Part shown: positions 24,201 through 36,467 of the stretch, one piece after another
Numbering within the stretch: the stretch's first letter is position 1
Layout: each line of letters opens with the position of its first letter
Source: Meghimatium bilineatum
Lineage: Eukaryota > Mollusca > Gastropoda > Stylommatophora > Philomycidae
Assembly (NCBI GenBank): GCA_034231615.1
Contig: CM067306.1
Coordinates: 45,824,094 to 45,888,093 of the forward strand
DNA length: 64,000 nt
Reading direction: 5' to 3'
Notes under the pieces: model-generated
What the model saw: the letters and a program-made list of their open reading frames with translations, nothing else
Databases searched by the model: none
What the model was told of the DNA's origin: nothing
Position numbers and translations under genes: made by a program

Positions 24201-26598
24201 CTCACAAATTCATTGTACTGAAGCTTACTACACTAGAATTGAGTATATTCTGGCCCATTACACATGATTTCGTTGTATTGCAGCTTAATACTTCAGAACA
24301 CTGGCGTATTAAACACGAAGTAGGAGTATTGCAGTTTAGTACTCCAAACTCGTTGTATTCTAGGATATTACTAACAAATTGGGTGCACTGAAACTTACTA
24401 CACCACAATTCAGTGTTAGCTGATCACAAATATGGTATCTTGTAGTTTACTTCGTCAGAACTGGCGTTACACACGAATTGGGTGTATTGCAGTTTAGTAC
24501 GTATGAACTCGTTGTATTCTGGCATATTACTCACAAATTCATTGTACTGAAGCTTACTACACTAGAATTGAGTATATTCTGGCCCATTACACATGATTTC
24601 GTTGTATTGCAGCTTCATACGTCAGAACACTGGCGTATACACAAGAATTGGGTGTATTGGAGTGTAGTACGCCAACTCTCGTTGTATTCTGGAATATTAT
24701 ACATTCATTGTAGTGAAGCTTACTACACTAGAATTGAGTGTATACTGGCCTATTGCACATGATTTCGTTGTATTGCAGCTTAATACTTCAGAACACTGGC
24801 GTATACACAAGAATTGGGTGTACTGCAGTTTAGTACGCCAAAACTTGTTGTATTCTGGAATATTACTCACAAATTCATTGTACTGAAGCTTACTACACTA
24901 GAATTGAGTGTATTCTGGCCTATTACACTTGATTTCGTTGTAGTGCAGCTTAAAACGTCAGAATACTTGCGTATTACGCACGAATTGGGTGTATTGCAGT
25001 TTAAGTACACCAAAACTCGTTGCATTCTGGCAGATTACTCACTAATTTGGTGTACTGAAGCTTACTACACCACAACTCAGTGTTTGCTTGTCACAAATAT
25101 GGTATGTTGTAGCTTACTTCGTTAGAACTGGCGTTACACACGAATTGAGTGTATTGCAGTTTAGTACGTCAGAACTCGTTGTATTCTGGCATATTACTCA
25201 CAAATTCATTGTACTGATGCTTACTACACTAGAATTGAATGTATTCTGGTCAATTACACATGATTTCGTTGTATTGCAGCTTAATACTTCAGAAACTGGT
25301 GTATTAAACACGAATTGGGAGTATTGCAGTTTAGTACGCCAAAACTCGTTGTATTCTGGCATATTAATCACAAATTCATTGTACTGAAGCTTACTACACT
25401 AGAATTGAGTGTATACTGGCCTATTGCACATGATTTCGTTGTATTGCAGCTTAATACTTCAGAACACTGGCGTATTAAACACGAATTGGGAGTATTGCAG
25501 TTTACTACACCAACTCGTTGTATTGTGGAATATTACTCACTAATGTATGGTGTACTGAAGATTACTACACCACAACACAGTTTGCTTGTCACAAATATGT
25601 ATGTTGTAGCTTACTTCGTTAGAACTGGCGTTACACACGAATTGAGTGTATTGCAGTTTAGTACGTCAGAACTCGTTGTATTCTGGCATATTACTCACAA
25701 ATTCATTGTACTGAAGCTTACTACACTAGAATTGAGTATATTCTGGCCCATTACACATGATTTCGTTGTATTGCAGCTTCATACGTCAGAACACTGGCGT
25801 ATACACACGAATTGGGTGTTCTGCAGTTTAGTACACCAAAACTCGTTGTATTCTGGCATATTAATCACAAATTCAATGTACTGAAGCTTACTATACTAGA
25901 ATTGAGTGTATACTGGCCTATTGCACATGATTTCGTTGTATTGCAGCTTAATACGTCAGAACACTGGCGTATTACACAAGAATTGGGTGTATTGCAGTGT
26001 AGTACGCCAAAACTCGTTGTATTCTGGAATATTCTCACACATTCATTGTAGTGAAGCTTACTACACTAGAATTGAGTGTATACTGGCCTATTGCACATGA
26101 TTTCGTTGTATTGCAGCTTAATACTTCAGAACACTGTCGTATACACAAGAATTGGGTGTACTGCAGTTTAGTACGCCAAAACTTGTTGTATTCTGGAATA
26201 TTACTCACAAATTCATTGCACTGAAGCTTACTACACTAGAATTGAGTGTATAGAGGCCTATTGCACATGATTTCTTTGTAGTGCAGCTTAATACGTCAGA
26301 TCACTGGCGTATCACAAAGGAATTTGGTGTATTCCAGTTTAGTACGGCAAACCTCGTTGTATTCTGGCATATTACTCACAAATTCATTGTACTGAAGCTT
26401 ACTACACTAGAATTGAATGTATTCTGGTCAATTACACATGATTTCGTTGTATTGCCTCTTAATACTTCAGAACACTGGCGTATTAAACACGAATTGGGAG
26501 TAGTGCAGTTTAGTACGCCAAAACTCGTTGTATTCTGGCATATTAATCACAAATTCATTGCACTGAAGCTTACTACACTAGAATTGAGTGTATAGAGT
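21232..26598. repeat. Right copy of the 5.4-kb segmental duplication
   Basis: Second copy of 14,738-20,105. At the left edge the monomer is a hybrid: it begins CATTGCACTGAAGC like the TAG-type monomer and continues GAGTATATTCTGG like the following one. After 26,598 the sequence continues as normal array (GAGTCCTATTGC), whereas the left copy breaks off, so the right copy shows the uninterrupted arrangement. Confidence 0.9.
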
Positions 26599-28369
26599 CC
26601 TATTGCACATGATTTCTTTGTATTGCAGCTTAATACGTCAGAACACTGGCGTATCACATAGGAATTTGGTGTATTCCAGTTTAGTACGGCAAACCTCGTT
26701 GTATTCTGGCATATTACTCACAAATTCATTGTACTGAAGCTTACTACACTAGAATTGAGTATATTCTGGCCCATTACACATGATTTCGTTGTATTGCAGC
26801 TTAATACTTCAGAACACTGGCGTATTAAACACGAAGTAGGAGTATTGCAGTTTAGTACTCCAAACTCGTTGTATTCTAGGATATTACTAACAAATTGGGT
26901 GCACTGAAACTTACTACACCACAATTCAGTGTTAGCTGATCACAAATATGGTATCTTGTAGTTTACTTCGTCAGAAATGGCGTTACACACGAATTGGGTG
27001 TATTGCAGTTTAGTACGTATGAACTCGTTGTATTCTGGCATATTACTCACAAATTCATTGTACTGAAGCTTACTACACTAGAATTGAATGTATACTGGCC
27101 TATTGCACATGATTTCGTTGTATTGCAGCTTAATACTTCAGAACACTGGCGTATTAAACACGAAGTAGGAGTATTGCAGTTTGGTACGCCAAAACTCGTT
27201 GTATTCTAGGATATTACTAACAAATTGGGTGAACTGAAACTTACTACACCACAATTCAGTGTTAGCTGATCACAAATATGGTATATTGTAGTTTACTTCG
27301 TCAGAACTGGCGTTACACACGAATTGGGTGTATTGCAGTTTAGTACGTATGAACTCGTTGTATTCTGGCATATTACTCACAAATTCATTGTACTGAAGCT
27401 TACTAGACTAGAATTGAGTGTATACTGGCCCATTACACATGATTTCGTTGTATTGCAGCTTAATACTTCAGAACACTGGCGTATTAAACACGAATTGGGA
27501 GTATTGCAGTTTACTACACCAACTCGTTGTATTGTGGCATATTACTCACTAATGTGGTGTACTGAAGATTACTACACCACAACACAGTTTGCTTGTCACA
27601 AATATGTATGTTGTAGCTTACTTCGTTAGAACTGGCGTTACACACGAATTGAGTGTATTGCAGTTTAGTACGTCAGAACTCGTTGTATTCTGGCATATTA
27701 CTCACAAATTCATTGTACTGAAGCTTACTACACTAGAATTGAGTATATTCTGGCCCATTACACATGATTTCGTTGTATTGCAGCTTCATACATCAGAACA
27801 CTGGCGTATACACAAGAATTGGGTGTATTGCAGTGTAGTACGCCAACTCTTGTTGTATTCTGGAATATTATACATTCATTGTAGTGAAGCTTACTACACT
27901 AGAATTGAGTGTATACTGGCCTATTGCACATGATTTCGTTGTATTGCAGCTTAATACTTCAGAACACTGGCGTATACACAAGAATTGGGTGTACTGCAGT
28001 TTAGTACGCCAAAACTTGTTGTATTCTGGAATATTACTCACAAATTCATTGTACTGAAGCTTACTACACTAGAATTGAGTGTATTCTGGCCTATTACACT
28101 TGATTTCGTTGTAGTGCAGCTTAAAACGTCAGAATACTTGCGTATTACGCACGAATTGGGTGTATTGCAGTTTAAGTACACCAAAACTCGTTGCATTCTG
28201 GCAGATTACTCACTAATTTGGAGTACTGAAGCTTACTACACCACAACTCAGTGTTTGCTTGTCACAAATATGGTATGTTGTAGCTTACTTCGTTAGAACT
28301 GGCGTTACACACGAATTGAGTGTATTGAAGTTTAGTACGTCAGAACTCGTTGTATTCTGGCATATTAAT
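25760..28369. repeat. First copy of a 2.6-kb duplication (shift 3,358 bp)
   Basis: Matches 29,117-31,727. The shift is 3,357 before the single-base loss near 26,034 and 3,358 after it. Shared markers include AGAAATGGCG near 26,975/30,333 and CTTCATACATCAG near 27,785/31,143. The copies part at ATTAATCACAAACTC (28,369 onward) against ATTACTCACAAATTC (31,727 onward). Confidence 0.87.
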
Positions 28370-29116
28370 CACAAACTCAATGTACTGAAGCTTACTATAC
28401 TAGAATTGAGTGTATACTGGCCTATTGCACATGATTTCGTTGTATTGCAGCTTAATACGTCAGAACACTGGCGTATTACACAAGAATTGGGTGTATTGCA
28501 GTGTAGTACGCCAAAACTCGTTGTATTCTGGAATATTACTCACACATTCATTGTAGTGAAGCTTACTACACTAGAATTGAGTGTATACTGGCCTATTGCA
28601 CATGATTTCGTTGTATTGCAGCTTAATACTTCAGAACACTGTCGTATACACAAGAATTGGGTGTACTGCAGTTTAGTACGCCAAAACTTGTTGTATTCTG
28701 GAATATTACTCACAAATTCATTGCACTGAAGCTTACTACACTAGAATTGAGTGTATAGAGGCCTATTGCACATGATTTCTTTGTAGTGCAGCTTAATACG
28801 TCAGATCACTGGCGTATCACAAAGGAATTTGGTGTATTCCAGTTTAGTACGGCAAACCTCGTTGTATTCTGGCATATTACTCACAAATTCATTGTACTGA
28901 AGCTTACTACACTGGAATTGAATGTATTCTGGTCAATTACACATGATTTCGTTGTATTGCCTCTTAATACTTCAGAACACTGGCGTATTAAACACGAATT
29001 GGGAGTAGTGCAGTTTAGTACGCCAAAACTCGTTGTATTCTGGCATATTAATCACAAATTCAATGTACTGAAGCTTACTATACTAGAATTGAGTGTATAC
29101 TGGCCTATTGCACATG
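28370..29116. repeat. Spacer made of a further local duplication
   Basis: Bases 28,370 to about 29,061 repeat 25,866 to about 26,556 (shift 2,504-2,505). The following 55 bp match the GTATACTGGCCTATTGC type. So the region between the two 2.6-kb copies is also recently copied array, with no unique sequence. It carries GTATTGAAGTTTAG just before its start (28,322), a private change. Confidence 0.8.
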
Positions 29117-32100
29117 ATTTCGTTGTATTGCAGCTTCATACGTCAGAACACTGGCGTATACACACGAATTGGGTGTTCTGCAGTTTAGTACACCAAAACT
29201 CGTTGTATTCTGGCATATTAATCACAAATTCAATGTACTGAAGCTTACTATACTAGAATTGAGTGTATACTGGCCTATTGCACATGATTTCGTTGTATTG
29301 CAGCTTAATACGTCAGAACACTGGCGTATTACACAAGAATTGGGTGTATTGCAGTGTAGTACGCCAAAACTCGTTGTATTCTGGAATATTACTCACACAT
29401 TCATTGTAGTGAAGCTTACTACACTAGAATTGAGTGTATACTGGCCTATTGCACATGATTTCGTTGTATTGCAGCTTAATACTTCAGAACACTGTCGTAT
29501 ACACAAGAATTGGGTGTACTGCAGTTTAGTACGCCAAAACTTGTTGTATTCTGGAATATTACTCACAAATTCATTGCACTGAAGCTTACTACACTAGAAT
29601 TGAGTGTATAGAGGCCTATTGCACATGATTTCTTTGTAGTGCAGCTTAATACGTCAGATCACTGGCGTATCACAAAGGAATTTGGTGTATTCCAGTTTAG
29701 TACGGCAAACCTCGTTGTATTCTGGCATATTACTCACAAATTCATTGTACTGAAGCTTACTACACTAGAATTGAATGTATTCTGGTCAATTACACATGAT
29801 TTCGTTGTATTGCCTCTTAATACTTCAGAACACTGGCGTATTAAACACGAATTGGGAGTAGTGCAGTTTAGTACGCCAAAACTCGTTGTATTCTGGCATA
29901 TTAATCACAAATTCATTGCACTGAAGCTTACTACACTAGAATTGAGTGTATAGAGTCCTATTGCACATGATTTCTTTGTATTGCAGCTTAATACGTCAGA
30001 ACACTGGCGTATCACATAGGAATTTGGTGTATTCCAGTTTAGTACGGCAAACCTCGTTGTATTCTGGCATATTACTCACAAATTCATTGTACTGAAGCTT
30101 ACTACACTAGAATTGAGTATATTCTGGCCCATTACACATGATTTCGTTGTATTGCAGCTTAATACTTCAGAACACTGGCGTATTAAACACGAAGTAGGAG
30201 TATTGCAGTTTAGTACTCCAAACTCGTTGTATTCTAGGATATTACTAACAAATTGGGTGCACTGAAACTTACTACACCACAATTCAGTGTTAGCTGATCA
30301 CAAATATGGTATCTTGTAGTTTACTTCGTCAGAAATGGCGTTACACACGAATTGGGTGTATTGCAGTTTAGTACGTATGAACTCGTTGTATTCTGGCATA
30401 TTACTCACAAATTCATTGTACTGAAGCTTACTACACTAGAATTGAATGTATACTGGCCTATTGCACATGATTTCGTTGTATTGCAGCTTAATACTTCAGA
30501 ACACTGGCGTATTAAACACGAAGTAGGAGTATTGCAGTTTGGTACGCCAAAACTCGTTGTATTCTAGGATATTACTAACAAATTGGGTGAACTGAAACTT
30601 ACTACACCACAATTCAGTGTTAGCTGATCACAAATATGGTATATTGTAGTTTACTTCGTCAGAACTGGCGTTACACACGAATTGGGTGTATTGCAGTTTA
30701 GTACGTATGAACTCGTTGTATTCTGGCATATTACTCACAAATTCATTGTACTGAAGCTTACTAGACTAGAATTGAGTGTATACTGGCCCATTACACATGA
30801 TTTCGTTGTATTGCAGCTTAATACTTCAGAACACTGGCGTATTAAACACGAATTGGGAGTATTGCAGTTTACTACACCAACTCGTTGTATTGTGGCATAT
30901 TACTCACTAATGTGGTGTACTGAAGATTACTACACCACAACACAGTTTGCTTGTCACAAATATGTATGTTGTAGCTTACTTCGTTAGAACTGGCGTTACA
31001 CACGAATTGAGTGTATTGCAGTTTAGTACGTCAGAACTCGTTGTATTCTGGCATATTACTCACAAATTCATTGTACTGAAGCTTACTACACTAGAATTGA
31101 GTATATTCTGGCCCATTACACATGATTTCGTTGTATTGCAGCTTCATACATCAGAACACTGGCGTATACACAAGAATTGGGTGTATTGCAGTGTAGTACG
31201 CCAACTCTTGTTGTATTCTGGAATATTATACATTCATTGTAGTGAAGCTTACTACACTAGAATTGAGTGTATACTGGCCTATTGCACATGATTTCGTTGT
31301 ATTGCAGCTTAATACTTCAGAACACTGGCGTATACACAAGAATTGGGTGTACTGCAGTTTAGTACGCCAAAACTTGTTGTATTCTGGAATATTACTCACA
31401 AATTCATTGTACTGAAGCTTACTACACTAGAATTGAGTGTATTCTGGCCTATTACACTTGATTTCGTTGTAGTGCAGCTTAAAACGTCAGAATACTTGCG
31501 TATTACGCACGAATTGGGTGTATTGCAGTTTAAGTACACCAAAACTCGTTGCATTCTGGCAGATTACTCACTAATTTGGTGTACTGAAGCTTACTACACC
31601 ACAACTCAGTGTTTGCTTGTCACAAATATGGTATGTTGTAGCTTACTTCGTTAGAACTGGCGTTACACACGAATTGAGTGTATTGCAGTTTAGTACGTCA
31701 GAACTCGTTGTATTCTGGCATATTACTCACAAATTCATTGTACTGAAGCTTACTACACTAGAATTGAATGTATTCTGGTCAATTACACATGATTTCGTTG
31801 TATTGCAGCTTAATACTTCAGAAACTGGTGTATTAAACACGAATTGGGAGTATTGCAGTTTAGTACGCCAAAACTCGTTGTATTCTGGCATATTAATCAC
31901 AAATTCATTGTACTGAAGCTTACTACACTAGAATTGAGTGTATACTGGCCTATTGCACATGATTTCGTTGTATTGCAGCTTAATACTTCAGAACACTGGC
32001 GTATTAAACACGAATTGGGAGTATTGCAGTTTACTACACCAACTCGTTGTATTGTGGCATATTACTCACTAATGTATGGTGTACTGAAGATTACTACACC

Positions 32101-34657
32101 ACAACACAGTTTGCTTGTCACAAATATGTATGTTGTAGCTTACTTCGTTAGAACTGGCGTTACACACGAATTGAGTGTATTGCAGTTTAGTACGTCAGAA
32201 CTCGTTGTATTCTGGCATATTACTCACAAATTCATTGTACTGAAGCTTACTACACTAGAATTGAGTATATTCTGGCCCATTACACATGATTTCGTTGTAT
32301 TGCAGCTTCATACGTCAGAACACTGGCGTATACACACGAATTGGGTGTTCTGCAGTTTAGTACACCAAAACTCGTTGTATTCTGGCATATTAATCACAAA
32401 TTCAATGTACTGAAGCTTACTATACTAGAATTGAGTGTATACTGGCCTATTGCACATGATTTCGTTGTATTGCAGCTTAATACGTCAGAACACTGGCGTA
32501 TTACACAAGAATTGGGTGTATTGCAGTGTAGTACGCCAAAACTCGTTCTATTCTGGAATATTACTCACAAATTCATTGCACTGAAGCTTACTACACTAGA
32601 ATTGAGTGTATAGAGGCCTATTGCACATGATTTCTTTGTAGTGCAGCTTAATACGTCAGATCACTGATACACACAGGAATTTGGTGTATTCCAGTTTAGT
32701 ACGGCAAACCTCGTTGTATTCTGGCATATTACTCACAAATTCATTGTACTGAAGCTTACTACACTAGAATTGAGTATATTCTGGCCCATTACACATGATT
32801 TCGTTGTATTGCAGCTTAATACGTCAGATCACTGGCGTATCACACAGGAATTTGGTGTATTCCAGTTTAGTACGGCAAACCTCGTTGTATTCTGGCATAT
32901 TACTCACAAATTCATTGTACTGAAGCTTACTACACTAGAATTGAATGTATTCTGGTCAATTACACATGATTTCGTTGTATTGCCTCTTAATACTTCAGAA
33001 CACTGGCGTATTAAACACGAATTGGGAGTATTGCAGTTTAGTACGTATGAACTCGTTGTATTCTGGCATATTAATCACATATTCATTGCACTGAAGCTTA
33101 CTACACTAGAATTGAGTGTATACTGGCCTATTGCGCATGATTTCGTTGTATTGCAGCTTAATACGTCAGAAAACTGGCGCATCACATACGAATTGGGTGT
33201 ATTCCAGTTTAGTACGCCTAAACTCGTTGTATTCTGGCATATTACTCACAAATTCATTGTAAAGCTTACTACACTAGAATTGAGTATATTCTGGCCCTTT
33301 ATACATGATTTCGTTGTATTGCATCTTCATACGTCAGAACACTGGAGTATACACACAAATTGGGTGTACTGCAGTTTAGTACACCAAAAATCGTTGTATT
33401 CTGGCATATTACTCACTAATTTGGTGTACTGAAGCTTACTACACCACAACTAAGTGTTTGCTTGTCACAAATATGGTATGTTGTAGCTTACTTCGTTAGA
33501 ACTGGCGTTACACACGAATTGAGTGTATTGCAGTTTAGTACGTCAGAACTCGTTGTATTCTGGCATATTACTCACAAATTCATTGTACTGAAGCTTACTA
33601 CACTAGAATTGAGTGTATACTGGCCTATTGCACATGATTTCGTTGTGTTGCAGCTTAATACTTCAGAACACTGTCGTATACACAAGAATTGGGTGTATTG
33701 CAGTTTAGTACGCCAAAACTTGTTGTATTCTGGAATATTACTCACAAATTCATTGCACTGAAGCTTACTACACTAGAATTGAGTGTATAGAGGCCTATTG
33801 CACATGATTTCTTTGTATTGCAGCTTAATACGTCAGATCACTGGCGTATCACACAGGAATTTGGTGTATTCCAGTTTAGTACGGCAAACCTCGTTGTATT
33901 CTGGCATATTACTCACAAATTCATTGTACTGAAGCTTACTACACTAGAATTGAGTATATTCTGGCCCATTACACATGATTTCGTTGTATTGCAGCTTAAT
34001 ACGTCAGATCACTGGCGTATCACACAGGAATTTGGTATATTCCAGTTTAGTACGGCAAACCTCGTTGTATTCTGGCATATTACTCACTAATTTGGTGTAC
34101 TGAAGCTTACTACACCATAACTCAGTGTTTGCTTGTCACAAATATGGTATGTTGTAGCTTACGTCGTTAGAACTGGCGTTACACACGAATTGAGTGTATT
34201 GCAGTTTAGTATGTCAGAACTCGTTGTATTTTGGCATATTACTCACAAATTCATTTTACTGAAGCTTACTAGACTAGAATTGAGTATATTCTGGCCCATT
34301 ACACATGATTTCGTTGTATTGCAGCTTCATACGTCAGAACACTTGCGTATTACACACGAATTGGGTGTACTGCAGTTTAGTAAGTCAAAACTTGTTGTAT
34401 TCTGGAATATTACTCACAAATTCATTGTACTGAAGCTTACTACACTAGAATTGAATGTATTCTGGTCAATTACACATGATTTCGTTGTATTGCAGCTTAA
34501 TACTTCAGAACACGTGTATTAAACACGAATTGGGAGTAGTGCAGTTTAGTACGCCAAAACTCGTTGTATTCTGGCATATTAATCACAAATTCAATGCACT
34601 GAAGCTTACTACACTAGAATTGAGTGTATAGAGTCCTATTGCACATGATTTCTTTGT
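29117..34657. repeat. Left copy of a 5.5-kb segmental duplication (shift 10,218/10,215 bp)
   Basis: Matches 39,335-44,872. The shift drops from 10,218 to 10,215 because three bases are missing from the right copy near 41,592 (AAACTTGTATTC). Other differences seen: CGTTCTATTC near 32,546, TATTTTGGCAT near 34,230 and AAGTCAAAAC near 34,382, each private to this copy. Right edge at GTATTGCAG here against GTAGTGCAG in the partner. Confidence 0.88.
32087..33612. repeat. First copy of a 1.5-kb duplication (shift 2,855 bp)
   Basis: Matches 34,942-36,467. Includes the truncated C subunit CAGATCACTGATACACAC near 32,656 and the B subunit missing CTG (CATTGTAAAGCTTAC) near 33,256. Copies part where this one reads GAATTGAGTG and the other GAATTGAATG. 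Confidence 0.85.
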
Positions 34658-36467
34658 ATTGCAGCTTAATACGTCAGAACACTGGCGTATCACATAGGAA
34701 TTTGGTGTATTCCAGTTTAGTACGGCAAACCTCGTTGTATTCTGGCATATTACTCACAAATTCATTGTACTGAAGCTTACTACACTAGAATTGAGTATAT
34801 TCTGGCCCATTACACATGATTTCGTTGTATTGCAGCTTAATACGTCAGAACACTAGCGTATTACACACGAATTGGGTGTATTGCAGTTTAGTACACCAAC
34901 TCGTTTTATTGTGGCATATTACTCACTAATGTGGTGTACTAAAGATTACTACACCACAACACAGTTTGCTTGTCACAAATATGTATGTTGTAGCTTACTT
35001 CGTTAGAACTGGCGTTACACACGAATTGAGTGTATTGCAGTTTAGTACGTCAGAACTCGTTGTATTCTGGCATATTACTCACAAATTCATTGTACTTAAG
35101 CTTACTACACTAGAATTGAGTATATTCTGGCCCATTACACATGATTTCGTTGTATTGCAGCTTCATACGTCAGAACACTGGCGTATACACACGAATTGGG
35201 TGTTCTGCAGTTTAGTACACCAAAACTCGTTGTATTCTGGCATATTAATCACAAATTCAATGTACTGAAGCTTACTATACTAGAATTGAGTGTATACTGG
35301 CCTATTGCACATGATTTCGTTGTATTGCAGCTTAATACGTCAGAACACTGGCGTATTACACAAGAATTGGGTGTATTGCAGTGTAGTACGCCAAAACTCG
35401 TTGTATTCTGGAATATTACTCACAAATTCATTGCACTGAAGCTTACTACACTAGAATTGAGTGTATAGAGGCCTATTGCACATGATTTCTTTGTAGTGCA
35501 GCTTAATACGTCAGATCACTGATACACACAGGAATTTGGTGTATTCCAGTTTAGTACGGCAAACCTCGTTGTATTCTGGCATATTACTCACAAATTCATT
35601 GTACTGAAGCTTACTACACTAGAATTGAGTATATTCTGGCCCATTACACATGATTTCGTTGTATTGCAGCTTAATACGTCAGATCACTGGCGTATCACAC
35701 AGGAATTTGGTGTATTCCAGTTTAGTACGGCAAACCTCGTTGTATTCTGGCATATTACTCACAAATTCATTGTACTGAAGCTTACTACACTAGAATTGAA
35801 TGTATTCTGGTCAATTACACATGATTTCGTTGTATTGCCTCTTAATACTTCAGAACACTGGCGTATTAAACACGAATTGGGAGTATTGCAGTTTAGTACG
35901 TATGAACTCGTTGTATTCTGGCATATTAATCACATATTCATTGCACTGAAGCTTACTACACTAGAATTGAGTGTATACTGGCCTATTGCGCATGATTTCG
36001 TTGTATTGCAGCTTAATACGTCAGAAAACTGGCGCATCACATACGAATTGGGTGTATTCAAGTTTAGTACGCCTAAACTCGTTGTATTCTGGCATATTAC
36101 TCACAAATTCATTGTAAAGCTTACTACACTAGAATTGAGTATATTCTGGCCCTTTATACATGATTTCGTTGTATTGCATCTTCATACGTCAGAACACTGG
36201 AGTATACACACAAATTGGGTGTACTGCAGTTTAGTACACCAAAAATCGTTGTATTCTGGCATATTACTCACTAATTTGGTGTACTGAAGCTTACTACACC
36301 ACAACTAAGTGTTTGCTTGTCACAAATATGGTATGTTGTAGCTTACTTCGTTAGAACTGGCGTTACACACGAATTGAGTGTATTGCAGTTTAGTACGTCA
36401 GAACTCGTTGTATTCTGGCATATTACTCACAAATTCATTGTACTGAAGCTTACTACACTAGAATTGA
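34658..36467. repeat. Spacer monomers plus second copy of the 1.5-kb duplication
   Basis: From 34,658 to about 34,941 are ordinary array monomers with private changes (CACTAGCGTATTAC near 34,851 and CGTTTTATTGTGG near 34,900), shared only with about 47,090-47,140. From 34,942 the block repeats 32,087-33,612, with GTACTTAAGC near 35,093 (also seen near 47,327 and 54,012) as a private mark. Confidence 0.82.
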
